Of a DNA stretch of 64,000 nucleotides, positions 10,697 through 20,472 are shown one piece after another. The position numbers and the translations under genes are program-made. The stretch is from Pseudomonadota bacterium. Lineage in GTDB: Bacteria; Pseudomonadota; Gammaproteobacteria; Halothiobacillales; Halothiobacillaceae. The stretch spans positions 34,783 through 98,782 of the forward strand of contig JAJYYE010000008.1 in NCBI GenBank assembly GCA_021801265.1. Reading direction: 5' to 3'. How positions within the stretch are numbered: the first letter of the stretch is position 1; the number at the start of each line of letters is the position of its first letter. The notes beneath the pieces were generated by a model. That model did not search any database and was not told where the DNA came from. It was given only the letters and a program-made list of their open reading frames with translations.

Positions 10697-11527
10697 CTAG
10701 TTTCCAATTGGCGCCTCCGCGTGCGCACTGCAACTGACCGTATCTCTACCCTGTGTGCGGATAAAATCCCCTTTTCGAGGTGGCGAAATCCTGCGTATTG
10801 CCTCTGAGATAGGTCCCACCGAAACGCTGCCGTCATGGGATCCGGCAATCGCCTCAATGTAATCACCCACCTTCACATCCATACCGATTGGTATGCGAAC
10901 CTTCCACAATATCCAAGAATCGCCCCCAGGTGAACATTCGCCCATAACAATACGTCCGGTCCGAAGCTCTGCATCGCTTATTTCGCTGTTTCGGGCTGCT
11001 TCGGCCTTGGCAAAGGCGTAGTCCCACGAATGCACAGGTGAAATAACGGCCACCTGCATTTCTCCTGTCGACGAAACGGGGCCGCATCTGAATGCCTTAC
11101 CGAAGATGGCATCATCAAAATAGTTAGCACCAACGGCAGAATATTTCCGAAGATAACGCCCGAAAAATCGGGCATACGGGCCATCGGTGCCATCCGCCTC
11201 TTCAGCGGAAATTGTAATCACTTCGTGGCGCGCTACTTTTACCCCCTCGGGCAAAAGCGTAAAACCGAATCGCCTGCCCGCTGGTCCAGCTTTTTGTATA
11301 TAACACCCCGTCCGGACCAATCTACCCGCCGAGACATCCTCCTCAGTTACCCCCCGTTTCAATGCGAGAGAAAGCCCGGGGTAGTCCTGAAGCTGCTGTC
11401 TTATCGCGGGGAAGCCTGTCACCACCATGACAAATTTCTCACCCGGCGCGGGCATGGACACGCAAGCGGTCAACCCCGTCATCGACAACAGAATAATTGA
11501 GACGGCTTTCCATATCGGGATTTGCAT
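10697..11527 (-). CDS. Putative lipoprotein of unknown function
   Basis: A 276-residue protein with a lipoprotein signal peptide: basic MQIPIWKA, a hydrophobic stretch and the lipobox LTAC, so the mature protein would begin at that Cys. The rest has several Cys residues (RTGCYIQK, FRCGPVS, GECSPGG) and looks globular. No family is recognised. It lies between the glycosyltransferase at 11583 and the initiating transferase, so an envelope role is likely but unproven. GTG 11539 would add four residues. Confidence 0.6.
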   Translation of the reverse strand: MQIPIWKAVSIILLSMTGLTACVSMPAPGEKFVMVVTGFPAIRQQLQDYPGLSLALKRGVTEEDVSAGRLVRTGCYIQKAGPAGRRFGFTLLPEGVKVARHEVITISAEEADGTDGPYARFFGRYLRKYSAVGANYFDDAIFGKAFRCGPVSSTGEMQVAVISPVHSWDYAFAKAEAARNSEISDAELRTGRIVMGECSPGGDSWILWKVRIPIGMDVKVGDYIEAIAGSHDGSVSVGPISEAIRRISPPRKGDFIRTQGRDTVSCSAHAEAPIGN

Positions 11528-11582
11528 GAGCAGTCTCACGGTGTTACCACCGTATCAGATGAGCATTGCAGCCAAACCATCC

Positions 11583-12482
11583 TCACCAAAACCCCCGGTG
11601 CATACTCAGAACTCGCTTGAGGGAAACGGGCAAACGGCCTTCGATTCGCCCCAGGCGATACCCCAAATACTTCAAGCCGGTGCGCAGCAGCGCGGAAGGA
11701 ATCAGCCAGGGCGCATTTTTTCTCAAATAAGACAACTCAGAACGCACAAACCGCCCGCCCTCCCCCTCGGGTTTGCCGAATGCAGTGAGCATCCAATATT
11801 CACGGTGATGAAACACCCCAATATCGAAATACCGGCGGAACTCCTGAACATAAGAATAACCATGCGAGTGGAACACCAGGGCATCGGCCTGATAAGCCAC
11901 CTTCCACCCCGCCAACAACATCCTGGCGGCCACAAACGTATCTTCACCCAAGATAATGTCGCGCGGAAACCCACCCACCGCTTGCAGCGCCGAGCGTCGA
12001 TAGGCCGCGAACGAATTTGATGAAAACGCTGCCTTAATCCCCATCCGATCCCGATCCACCAGCGTGGCGACATGACTTTTATCGGGATAATTAAACAACC
12101 GCGCATGCGATTCAATCAAACCCGCCTGCGGCCGGGGCAACTGCCGACCATACGCCACACCCACTTGCGGGTCATCAAAGGCAGCGATCAAACGAGAAAG
12201 TGCGTGATTATCGGCAAGAATCGCATCCTGCGTCATAAAGACAATAATTTCGGCATCGGGCAACAGTTCAACTGCCAACTGGCGCGTGCCGCCGTGGTTG
12301 AAGTCAGCCTTCGGGATGGACCTGACGGCAAAACCGGCCGAAGTAGCGAGAGAAACCGTGCCATCGGTAGAGCCTGAATCCATGACTAAAACTTCGGGGC
12401 CAATCGATTGCGCTACAATCTGCCCGAGAGATTCCGCCCAATGTACGCCCGCATTAACCGTGGGAATGATGACTCGAACCAT
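11583..12482 (-). CDS. Glycosyltransferase family 2 (rhamnosyltransferase-like)
   Basis: A 299-residue GT-A enzyme. It begins VRVIIPTVNAG and has LVMDSGSTDGT for nucleotide binding, a FMTQDA motif in the DxD position, and the acceptor-side segment GEDTFVAARMLLAGWK with YQADALVFHSHGYS. That combination is typical of RfbF/WbbL-like rhamnosyltransferases, which fits the dTDP-rhamnose genes in the same locus. No membrane helices are seen; it acts at the cytoplasmic face on the lipid-linked glycan. Confidence 0.85.
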   Translation of the reverse strand: MVRVIIPTVNAGVHWAESLGQIVAQSIGPEVLVMDSGSTDGTVSLATSAGFAVRSIPKADFNHGGTRQLAVELLPDAEIIVFMTQDAILADNHALSRLIAAFDDPQVGVAYGRQLPRPQAGLIESHARLFNYPDKSHVATLVDRDRMGIKAAFSSNSFAAYRRSALQAVGGFPRDIILGEDTFVAARMLLAGWKVAYQADALVFHSHGYSYVQEFRRYFDIGVFHHREYWMLTAFGKPEGEGGRFVRSELSYLRKNAPWLIPSALLRTGLKYLGYRLGRIEGRLPVSLKRVLSMHRGFW

Positions 12483-12552
12483 ATAAATACGTACTCAAAC
12501 CTAAGTGAACCGTGCTCATCACTGCACTAAACAAATTTAAGAGAACTTGAAC

Positions 12553-13494
12553 GTGGATCAGATTTCATCACCAACTGTGCACATTCTACTCGCGACCTAT
12601 CAAGGTGCGGAACACATAGAAGAACAACTGAAATCCATAGCAATGCAAACCTACACACAATGGCGATTACTCATCAGTGATGATGGCTCAAAGGATGCAA
12701 CCATCGAGATCGTTGAAGAATTCGCAAAACAACACCCCCAGAAAGTAACCCTGATAAAAGGCCCCTGCAAAGGCTCTACATTTAATTTTTTCAACTTAAT
12801 TCAAAAGGTTGAGTATCGCAATGATATAGACCTGTTCGCATTTTGCGATCAGGACGATCTATGGCTCCCAGACAAATTAGAGATGGCTGCCAATTATCAT
12901 CAAAAAAATCCATCAACCCCATTGCCGAACCTTTATTGCGGCAGAACGCGAATTACCAATGGAAAACTCGACCCAATCGGATTAACCAAAATCCCGAAAC
13001 GCCCGCTCACGTTTGGGAACGCGCTGACCCAAAATATCGCCAGCGGAAATACTATGGTGTTTAACGTCCCACTGCTGAAGATTATGCGGCACATAGCTCC
13101 TGAGCACTCGGTTTGGCACGACTGGACAGCCTATCTAGCCACCACCGCATGCGGAGGCACGGTTTTCTATGACAAGGAGCCGCAGTTGCTTTATAGGCAA
13201 CATTCGACAAACGTCATAGGCGCCAACGATGGGTTAATAACACGGTTCAGCCGATTGATACCAAACTTAAAAGGAAAATATAAAGCATGGGGAGGGCTGA
13301 ATGAAAAAGCATTATCAAGTATTGAAAATTTCATGAACACCAAAACAAAAATCACATACCAGGCATTCAAAAAAATCCGGGACTCAAAAAATATTAGAGC
13401 GCGCTTACAAAATGCGCTTTTAGCAAAGCTGTACAGACAGTCAATTTTCGAGAGCATAATTTTATATGGCGCAATCATACTTAAGCGCACATAA
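12553..13494 (+). CDS. Glycosyltransferase family 2
   Basis: A 313-residue GT-A enzyme: HILLATYQGAEHIEEQL, LLISDDGSKD for UDP/TDP-sugar binding, and FCDQDDLWLPDKL holding the DxD metal site. This pattern is common among O-antigen rhamnosyl- and galactosyltransferases. It is the only gene of the central polysaccharide block on the plus strand and converges on the GT4 gene with one base between the two stops. GTG 12553 has GAGA 8 nt upstream and is preferred to the TTG at 12547. AT-rich compared with the housekeeping genes. Confidence 0.85.
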   Translation: MDQISSPTVHILLATYQGAEHIEEQLKSIAMQTYTQWRLLISDDGSKDATIEIVEEFAKQHPQKVTLIKGPCKGSTFNFFNLIQKVEYRNDIDLFAFCDQDDLWLPDKLEMAANYHQKNPSTPLPNLYCGRTRITNGKLDPIGLTKIPKRPLTFGNALTQNIASGNTMVFNVPLLKIMRHIAPEHSVWHDWTAYLATTACGGTVFYDKEPQLLYRQHSTNVIGANDGLITRFSRLIPNLKGKYKAWGGLNEKALSSIENFMNTKTKITYQAFKKIRDSKNIRARLQNALLAKLYRQSIFESIILYGAIILKRT

Positions 13495-13495
13495 A

Positions 13496-14845
13496 TCAAG
13501 TCTTCACTTGTCGCCAGAAATCAAATATAAAATCAACATACTCAGAAGTTGACTTGGGTTTTATTGCATTGGCACTCAATTGTTTAGCAATCACAGGGAA
13601 GGATATCAATTTCACCAAATTTTCAGCAAGATCTTTAAAATCACCTGGCTCAAAAAGCAAACCATTCACTTGATCATGAATAACGGTAGAAATCCCCGGA
13701 AAACGAGAGGCAACAACAGGGCAGCGAGCGAACTGCGCGGAATAAAGCACAAGCGGAGTATTTTCAAACCAAAGTGAAGGTATAACCAAAACATCCATAT
13801 CCAATAAAATTTCGTTAATACGAGAATTATGGAACGTCCCTCTAAACTCTATATCTGACCGTCCGGCTGAGAGTCCCTTTAATTTATCGAAATAATCGGG
13901 AGAATCTGCGCCATCACCATAGATTATTAAGACCGATGAACCTTCAGGAATCAACCTATATGCCTCAAGTAAAATATGACAACCTTTGTGCGGCAACAAA
14001 GTACCAATAAACCCGATCCTAAATGGATTATGTGGGCCAAGACGCTCGCCTCGCCCATCAACATCAGGTACATTCACACCGAAGGCAAACTCAGCGATCA
14101 AATCAGGATGCACCCCGTGTGAAACTAATTTATCAGTCATGAAACGATTAGGGGAAATAATTTTATCCAGCAAGTTAAGTCGATTGATGTTTTTTTCTAA
14201 ACGTGAGCCTATTGCTTTTACTTCAGTGCAATAGGGATATGATTTCAAAAGGCCCAACTGAGTTGATCTCGAGAGAAAATCTAAAGCAGTTGTTGGAAAA
14301 AATTTAACGATCCCACCAACAGATGCACTACGCCTATTAGTTGCAAAGTGTTTTATACAATTTCCAGCATATTTCGAAGGGCCCTGACATAAATTGCCAT
14401 CCTCAAGAAGCAATTGCCCCGTTGGACAAATACTCCAGAAATCAGTTGGCGTCCAAAAAACAGGAACGCCCGCATTTACAGCAGTTTCAATAAGACCAGT
14501 ACCCAATCTATTCAAATGAAATAAATGAACAACATCCGGGCTATATCCATCCAATATTTGGCGAAAAAAACGATTGGCTAGGTGATTATCAAAACTCAAT
14601 TCAATCAGCGATGTTTGATCACCCATCGGTTCATATGAATGAAAAAAACGATAAATATGAATGTGTTCATAAAAATATTCATCACATCTTAGCTCATCCA
14701 GAATTTTCTCTTCGGTAGGATAAGCGGTTAGAACTCGAACTTCGTGACCTCTATCTATTAGATTTTTAGCGACGGAGTATGTCAGAACCTCCGTACCTGC
14801 AGCATATTGGGGGAAGAACTGATGAACAGTTAAAAGAATTTTCAT
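13496..14845 (-). CDS. Glycosyltransferase family 4
   Basis: A 449-residue GT-B enzyme. The N-terminal domain starts KILLTVHQFFPQYAAGTEVL, a G-T-E acceptor-side loop. The C-terminal domain has RIGFIGTLLPHKGCHILLEAY, then the region where GT4 enzymes carry the E-x7-E pair, here written as SLWFENTPLVLYSAQFARCP. The first Glu is present but the second is replaced, so the mechanism residue pattern is incomplete. A Cys-rich insertion (SICPTGQLLLEDGNLCQGP) resembles GT4 proteins in heteropolysaccharide clusters. Visibly AT-rich. Confidence 0.82.
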   Translation of the reverse strand: MKILLTVHQFFPQYAAGTEVLTYSVAKNLIDRGHEVRVLTAYPTEEKILDELRCDEYFYEHIHIYRFFHSYEPMGDQTSLIELSFDNHLANRFFRQILDGYSPDVVHLFHLNRLGTGLIETAVNAGVPVFWTPTDFWSICPTGQLLLEDGNLCQGPSKYAGNCIKHFATNRRSASVGGIVKFFPTTALDFLSRSTQLGLLKSYPYCTEVKAIGSRLEKNINRLNLLDKIISPNRFMTDKLVSHGVHPDLIAEFAFGVNVPDVDGRGERLGPHNPFRIGFIGTLLPHKGCHILLEAYRLIPEGSSVLIIYGDGADSPDYFDKLKGLSAGRSDIEFRGTFHNSRINEILLDMDVLVIPSLWFENTPLVLYSAQFARCPVVASRFPGISTVIHDQVNGLLFEPGDFKDLAENLVKLISFPVIAKQLSANAIKPKSTSEYVDFIFDFWRQVKT

Positions 14846-14869
14846 TAAATTTATTTCATCGAAAGAAGA

Positions 14870-15808
14870 TCAAACAATCCTTGACATTTCAGATTCAACC
14901 CAAGCAGCTGTTTTTACAAGACCATCTCGCAGCGAGATTAAAGGCTTCCAACTCAACTCTTTTAGAGCAGAATCATTGCACAATACACTCTTCTGAACAT
15001 CAAAAGGCCTGGCAGGTAAATAGATGCGATCTATGGATCGACAAAGTACGATTTCAAGGTCGTTAATAAGCTCATTCAAACTAGTCCCCACACCTGAACT
15101 TATATTAAAACAGTGCTCATCACCTTGATATTCAATAGCGCGCACAAAGGCCTCAGCGACATCACTGACATGAATATAATCCCGAGTAATACTCCCATTG
15201 CCCCAAATATCAATAGGTTTATATTTTAAGGCATTGTGAATAAAAACCCCAACTGCCCCTTGCGCTGTTTCAACACGCTGACGCTCTCCATAAGGGTTTG
15301 CAACACGCAAACTAATAGCAGTAATCCCATGCAAATAACTGTACATTTGTAAATACTTTTCAATTGCAAGCTTAGTAATTCCGTATGAAACTAAAGGTTC
15401 CGTAGGATGCTGCTCATTAATTGGCAAATATTGAGGTCTGCCATATACGGTACCTCCTGAAGAGATGAAAACAATCCTTTTGATTTTTTGACAAACCATT
15501 TCATTAAGCAGTTGAAGTGTTGATATAACATTGCTTTGAACATCATAAATAGGATCATTATTAGAGCTTTTTGGCAGAGTTGTGGAAACCAAGTGTAGAA
15601 CCACCTCCATTCCATGAATGGCTTCCGACACATCATGGGCGCTTGAAAAATCGCCAGAAAGCCATTCAACACGCTCATCTCTCGAAAAAACCCGGAAAGG
15701 TTCGACTCTTGGCCGCTCAAAAACTCTAAGCTCATGCCCATCTCTCAACAATCTATCCACAATTGCTGAACCAATAAATCCACCACCACCAAAAATAATA
15801 ATTTTCAT
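14870..15808 (-). CDS. NAD-dependent sugar-nucleotide epimerase/dehydratase (GalE-like)
   Basis: A 312-residue extended SDR. The NAD-binding loop is GGGGFIGSAIVDRL, the catalytic Ser segment is FISSGGTVYG, and the Tyr-Lys pair is SYGITKLAIEKYL. RVANPYGERQ follows in the substrate half. It likely interconverts a UDP-hexose for the polysaccharide; the exact sugar is not readable. The start at 15808 (MKIIIFGGGG) has AGGTG 6-9 nt upstream; the frame extends another 12 codons, but without homology. AT-rich. Confidence 0.85.
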   Translation of the reverse strand: MKIIIFGGGGFIGSAIVDRLLRDGHELRVFERPRVEPFRVFSRDERVEWLSGDFSSAHDVSEAIHGMEVVLHLVSTTLPKSSNNDPIYDVQSNVISTLQLLNEMVCQKIKRIVFISSGGTVYGRPQYLPINEQHPTEPLVSYGITKLAIEKYLQMYSYLHGITAISLRVANPYGERQRVETAQGAVGVFIHNALKYKPIDIWGNGSITRDYIHVSDVAEAFVRAIEYQGDEHCFNISSGVGTSLNELINDLEIVLCRSIDRIYLPARPFDVQKSVLCNDSALKELSWKPLISLRDGLVKTAAWVESEMSRIV

Positions 15809-15845
15809 ACAAAGCACCTGCGAGCATTCCTCAACACAAAACACA

Positions 15846-18113
15846 TCATCTTTGCAATTTATTTTTTATGAAAATAGCTATTTTCCGAGCAATTTTTTTT
15901 CTAGAAACCCACTGTCCAAGAGAAGTTCGATATAATAAAACAAAAAAATATGCAACTTTATACTCATCATTCGACGGAACTCTATTTGAGGCACCACTCC
16001 ATCCCTCATGATGCCTGTAATAATGAAACTCTTCACCCAACCTATTATAATCCAAGGAAAGTTTAGTCAATTCAATTGCGAAACGAGGAGAAATTAAAAT
16101 TCTACTTGATGCCACTCGATTACTTTCCGCGACATCTAAAAGCGATTGAAATCTATCAATCATTCCACTCCATGAGAGTCGATTGAATGCGATCAATCTG
16201 CACTGCTCAGACATTGAAGCCAAATCCGCCGGATTCGATAGCAAATAGCCCAGAGCATCCAAGTAATCTTGGAGCTCTGTATCTGAATGCGGGATTAGCA
16301 TTCCAGCCTGAGGATCAACAATTTCCTCCTGCCCTCCCACTAATGCGACAACTGGAACAACACCCGCCGCCATAGATTCCAAAAGTGTGATAGAAATACC
16401 CTCGTACTCAGAAGGCATTAAAAGAATGTCCGCTGTAGTAAGAATATCCAGCCATCTTTGATGATCAACGGATCCAAGCATTTTTACATGATTGACTAAA
16501 CCATATTGCTTAATTAATTGCTCGAAATTAGGTCTGTGATCACCATCACCAATTATCAGAGATTGGAATCTTAGCCCGCGATCTTTTAAACCATTTAGAA
16601 TTTTGGCCAATATTTCTGGCCGCTTTTGAGCACACATTCTTCCGGCGAAAACAATGACAGGAATATCATCAGAAATATTTAATTCGGAGCGAATCATTTT
16701 TCGAAAAACTACAGAGCGTTCAAGTGAAATTGCACGTACACCGGTATACATAACATGAATTTGTGATCGATCTGCTCCCCGATCGACCATCCAATCAGAT
16801 AAATGTCGTGTCGTGACGATATTAAGGTTTAAAAAGTCCTGGTAGCCCACTCCAAAACGTGGATGACCACCATTTAGCCAGTTGGGTTCCTCAACATGAC
16901 ACATGTCTACAAATGATACGGCTGATGAGAAAACATTCAGATATGGGAGAAGTTGATAACCAGTTGTACTTCCGGTAACCACAACAGTATCAATCTTTCT
17001 AGACTGAATTAGATAAATCAAAAATCGAGGAAAGTCAGCACTGGACAACAAATTCGGCAGCACAAAAATATCTTGGGTAAAACGACTAAACTCACTTTCC
17101 CAATTATGAACTGCAGACAATGTCGCACAAATAGTCACATCATGGCCACGATTAGACAACCCCTCAATTAAATCCAAATTAACCCGATCTGCGCCTCCGG
17201 TAACCATCCATGGGATTATAAACATAATACGTCGGCCGGAATAATTACCAACCAGTGGGTTCTGAATATAAATATCAGTAATAATCGACTCAAAAGGGGT
17301 TTGTATTTTCCTTGAAGGGGTTGGAAAACAACCTGTTAGTTCAGAGTATTTATCCTGTATCTCTTTTTCAAACGTGCGATTGACGTTGCCGGAACTCATG
17401 ATTTGTTCAAAACGACCACCGGCCCGTTTCCGGTACCACTGCAGATACTCTGGGATTGTGTAACCCCAATGTCCGGCCCTAGCCATTGATAGCCAAAAAT
17501 CCCAGTCCTCATGTCCGAATTTTATTGACTCATCAAACCCCCCACAGTCCAGAAATGCCGAACGACGAATGACAGAGATTGGTGGTCCACTATTCGCCTG
17601 AACATGTGCACTTCCACGCTCAAAGCCAGTGGTCCAGAGATATTCTTGCTCGCCAAAAACAACACTAAAGGAATTACAAAAAGCAAACTCATTATTTGAC
17701 TCAAGAAACCAAATACACTTTTCGATGTAAGTTGGCTCAAGCATATCATCACTATCCAAAAGACAAATATACTGCCCTTTAGAATGATTAAATGCCATAT
17801 TTCGAGCCGCGCTCGGACCCGCATTTTCCTGCCTAATGACTTTTATACGAGAATCACTTTCAGCGACTCTCGAAAGCCGCTCGATAGCATCCAGGTCCGT
17901 TGAACCATCATCAACGATAATCCATTCCCAGTTTTGAAATGATTGACCTTGAAGCGAAACAAAAGTTTCTGAAAAGAATTCTTCAGTATTATAGTAAGGG
18001 GTTATCACAGAAACATCGATACGATCAACCGCGCTTTCATCTCGCACAAAAGCCCTTGACGCCCTCCTCCTGCCCGGTGAATCATTAAAGTCAACATTTC
18101 GAATATCAATCAC
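15846..18113 (-). CDS. Bifunctional glycosyltransferase: GT2 domain fused to GT4 domain
   Basis: A 755-residue protein. Residues about 30-240 are a GT-A domain (VSVITPYYNTEEFFSET, WIIVDDGSTD, CLLDSDDML, KFGHEDWDFWLSMARAG). Residues about 290-690 are a GT-B family 4 domain (MFIIPWMVTGGADRVNLDLI, VIVFAGRMCAQKRPEIL, and SEYEGISITLLESMAAGVVP with the E-x7-E pair). Two successive sugar transfers by one polypeptide are therefore likely. The start is GTG with GGGA upstream. The short C-terminal tail is basic. AT-rich, like its neighbours. Confidence 0.88.
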   Translation of the reverse strand: MIDIRNVDFNDSPGRRRASRAFVRDESAVDRIDVSVITPYYNTEEFFSETFVSLQGQSFQNWEWIIVDDGSTDLDAIERLSRVAESDSRIKVIRQENAGPSAARNMAFNHSKGQYICLLDSDDMLEPTYIEKCIWFLESNNEFAFCNSFSVVFGEQEYLWTTGFERGSAHVQANSGPPISVIRRSAFLDCGGFDESIKFGHEDWDFWLSMARAGHWGYTIPEYLQWYRKRAGGRFEQIMSSGNVNRTFEKEIQDKYSELTGCFPTPSRKIQTPFESIITDIYIQNPLVGNYSGRRIMFIIPWMVTGGADRVNLDLIEGLSNRGHDVTICATLSAVHNWESEFSRFTQDIFVLPNLLSSADFPRFLIYLIQSRKIDTVVVTGSTTGYQLLPYLNVFSSAVSFVDMCHVEEPNWLNGGHPRFGVGYQDFLNLNIVTTRHLSDWMVDRGADRSQIHVMYTGVRAISLERSVVFRKMIRSELNISDDIPVIVFAGRMCAQKRPEILAKILNGLKDRGLRFQSLIIGDGDHRPNFEQLIKQYGLVNHVKMLGSVDHQRWLDILTTADILLMPSEYEGISITLLESMAAGVVPVVALVGGQEEIVDPQAGMLIPHSDTELQDYLDALGYLLSNPADLASMSEQCRLIAFNRLSWSGMIDRFQSLLDVAESNRVASSRILISPRFAIELTKLSLDYNRLGEEFHYYRHHEGWSGASNRVPSNDEYKVAYFFVLLYRTSLGQWVSRKKIARKIAIFIKNKLQR

Positions 18114-18137
18114 AACTTAAATCCCATAATATTTTAT

Positions 18138-18929
18138 TTAGCACAGCAATCCATACTTTTTGAATATATAATCATATTCACCAATCACGGCATCAGTTGC
18201 CCGATCAAACGGAGCAAATCTGGAAACACACTCATATATCAAGCGGCCGTCTTTTACATAAAAATCAAGATCACGATCGACCAAATTCACCAATTTAACA
18301 TTTCCACTCCCATAGGGATCAATAAAACCAAAAATAGCACTGAATTGCTCTTTATTAATCTCCCTATTTGATTTAATGAAATATAAAACAGATTCTCTCG
18401 CCAGAATTTGAGAACGCCACTTTTCAAGCAAATAAATAACCTTAGAGTACTCCGCTTGATATACCTGTTTTCTTTCTACCTCTTCATGCAAAAATACGCG
18501 TACGCCATCCACAATGCTTGATTTCATATCAGAGTGAAAAGCTATACCATATTTAACATCACGCACCATATCGTCGTAGCTTGGTACTAAATTTTCAAAT
18601 AAGAAAATACCATTGAATTCATTTTCAATCAGATTGGCCAATGAATCTATATCGCAGGCCACATATCTAAAAAAACTGCTTTCATTATAACCATAACGCA
18701 TAAACTGCAGGCCAACCTCGCAATTATCACCCAAAGAAATATAGTGATCGAATTTTTTATATTCCAATATATCGCCCCCACGGGGTCTTAAAACATAGCC
18801 CAGCACTTTACTTGATTTTTCTTTCAACGTATAAAAAATCAGATTAAAAACCTTCTTCAAATATCGTAGCGGACGGGTAATTTTCCATGATAGCGAGTTG
18901 TAAATACACTTAATTTCAGATTTAGTCAT
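18138..18929 (-). CDS. DUF1796-like (putative papain-like cysteine peptidase) protein
   Basis: A 263-residue protein. Residues about 62-85 read HYISLGDNCEVGLQFMRYGY, the start of the DUF1796 family, which is predicted to be a papain-like cysteine peptidase with the Cys of this motif as nucleophile. A later FHSDM segment carries a conserved His. Before it, the first 25 residues contain SLSWKITRPLRYLKK, a short basic segment seen in many proteins of polysaccharide loci and probably a membrane or complex contact. Its role in glycan assembly is unknown. Strongly AT-rich. Confidence 0.65.
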   Translation of the reverse strand: MTKSEIKCIYNSLSWKITRPLRYLKKVFNLIFYTLKEKSSKVLGYVLRPRGGDILEYKKFDHYISLGDNCEVGLQFMRYGYNESSFFRYVACDIDSLANLIENEFNGIFLFENLVPSYDDMVRDVKYGIAFHSDMKSSIVDGVRVFLHEEVERKQVYQAEYSKVIYLLEKWRSQILARESVLYFIKSNREINKEQFSAIFGFIDPYGSGNVKLVNLVDRDLDFYVKDGRLIYECVSRFAPFDRATDAVIGEYDYIFKKYGLLC

Positions 18930-19030
18930 GATAATTCCCTCAATTTACATACAACTGATTTATTTTTTCTCATGGCACCCACTAAATCATGAACTGACTT
19001 GATACAAGCCACCTCTATCTTCCGAAAATG

Positions 19031-19576
19031 TCATATAAATAAGTCAGCATTTTTTAAAGGTACGGCTTCTTGATCTTTAGTCGAAAGAATCGGGCTTCTT
19101 TCACTCGGCCATTTAATCCCAATTTCAGCATCATCCCAAACTATGCTCCGTTCAAATTCCGAGGCGTAGTAATCAGTAGTTTTGTATGTAAAATAAACCA
19201 CTTCGCTTAATACGAAGAAACCATGGGCAAAGCCTGCGGGTACCCAGAGCTGGCGATGATTTTCTTCCGAAAGCTCAACACCCACCCACTGGCCAAAAGT
19301 TGGTGAGCTTTTGCGAATATCGACAGCAACATCAAACACTGCGCCACAGACAACCTGCATGAGCTTGCCTTGCGGTTGCTGTATTTGATAATGCAGGCCG
19401 CGCAATACGCCTTTGCTTGAGCGCGAGTGGTTATCTTGCACAAACTGCACATCCAGGCCCGTGGCCTCAAAGAATTTGCGCGCATTAAAGCTTTCCATAA
19501 AAAAGCCGCGCTCATCACCGAATACCTTGGGCTCCAATATCAGTACATCAGGGATTTTGGTGGGGGTTACGTTCAT
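19031..19576 (-). CDS. rfbC: dTDP-4-dehydrorhamnose 3,5-epimerase
   Basis: A 181-residue cupin epimerase, the normal size. Motifs: PKVFGDERGFFMESFN, FVQDNHSRSSKGVLRGLHYQ with the catalytic His, and WVPAGFAHGFFVLSE. It catalyses the third step of dTDP-L-rhamnose synthesis. Its ATG overlaps the rfbA stop as TAATG, so translation is probably coupled. Last gene of the wzm-wzt-rfbBDAC operon. Confidence 0.97.
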   Translation of the reverse strand: MNVTPTKIPDVLILEPKVFGDERGFFMESFNARKFFEATGLDVQFVQDNHSRSSKGVLRGLHYQIQQPQGKLMQVVCGAVFDVAVDIRKSSPTFGQWVGVELSEENHRQLWVPAGFAHGFFVLSEVVYFTYKTTDYYASEFERSIVWDDAEIGIKWPSERSPILSTKDQEAVPLKNADLFI

Positions 19577-20472
19577 TAAAACACCCGTTCTTTCAAGATT
19601 TGATACAAAAACTGCCCGTAGCCACTTTTTGCCAGGGGTTGTGCAAGGGCTTCCAGTTCGGCATCGGTGATCCAGTTTTGCCGCCAGGCAATTTCTTCCG
19701 GGCAGGCAATTTTCAGCCCCTGGCGTTTTTCGATGGTTTGAATGAATTGCCCGGCCTCTAACAAGGATTCATGCGTGCCGGTATCGAGCCAGGCATCACC
19801 GCGTCCCATCAGTTGCACCGTAAGCTGCTCACGTGCCAGATAGATGCGATTGACGTCGGTAATCTCTAATTCACCCCGGGGTGAGGGCTTGAGGTTTTTT
19901 GCGATATCGACGACGGTGGAGTCGTAAAAATACAATCCTGTCACGGCATAGTGACTCTTGGGGGTTTGCGGCTTTTCTTCCAGACTGATTGCACGACCCG
20001 AATCGTTGAATTCAACCACGCCATAACGCTCGGGGTCCTTGACGCGATAGGCGAATACCGTGGCGCCCTGTGTCTGGCTGCCGGCCTCGTGGAGTTGCCG
20101 CTGAAGATCGTGGCCGTAAAACAGGTTATCGCCCAACACCAGCGCCGAGGGGGCGTTGTCTAAAAACTCGGCCCCTATCGTGAATGCCTGCGCCAGACCA
20201 TCGGGTGAGGGCTGCACAGCGTAACTCAGGTTGATGCCCCACTGGCTGCCGTCGCCCAAGAGCTGGGTAAACCGCGGCGTATCCTGTGGGGTTGAAATAA
20301 TGAGGATATCGCGGATGCCCGCCAGCAATAGGGTGCTGAGCGGGTAGTAGATCATCGGTTTATCGTACACGGGCATGAGCTGTTTACTCACCGCCAAGGT
20401 GACGGGGTGCAGGCGGGTGCCGCTGCCGCCCGCGAGGATAATGCCTTTACGGGGTGTTTGATTAGCTTTCAT
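19576..20472 (-). CDS. rfbA: Glucose-1-phosphate thymidylyltransferase
   Basis: A 298-residue nucleotidyltransferase making dTDP-glucose. Motifs: [36 protein letters not shown] and [14 protein letters not shown]. The start at 20472 (MKANQTP) lies 11 nt inside the end of rfbD; the longer open frame to 20541 only reads across rfbD. First step of the dTDP-rhamnose pathway. Confidence 0.97.
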   Translation of the reverse strand: MKANQTPRKGIILAGGSGTRLHPVTLAVSKQLMPVYDKPMIYYPLSTLLLAGIRDILIISTPQDTPRFTQLLGDGSQWGINLSYAVQPSPDGLAQAFTIGAEFLDNAPSALVLGDNLFYGHDLQRQLHEAGSQTQGATVFAYRVKDPERYGVVEFNDSGRAISLEEKPQTPKSHYAVTGLYFYDSTVVDIAKNLKPSPRGELEITDVNRIYLAREQLTVQLMGRGDAWLDTGTHESLLEAGQFIQTIEKRQGLKIACPEEIAWRQNWITDAELEALAQPLAKSGYGQFLYQILKERVF

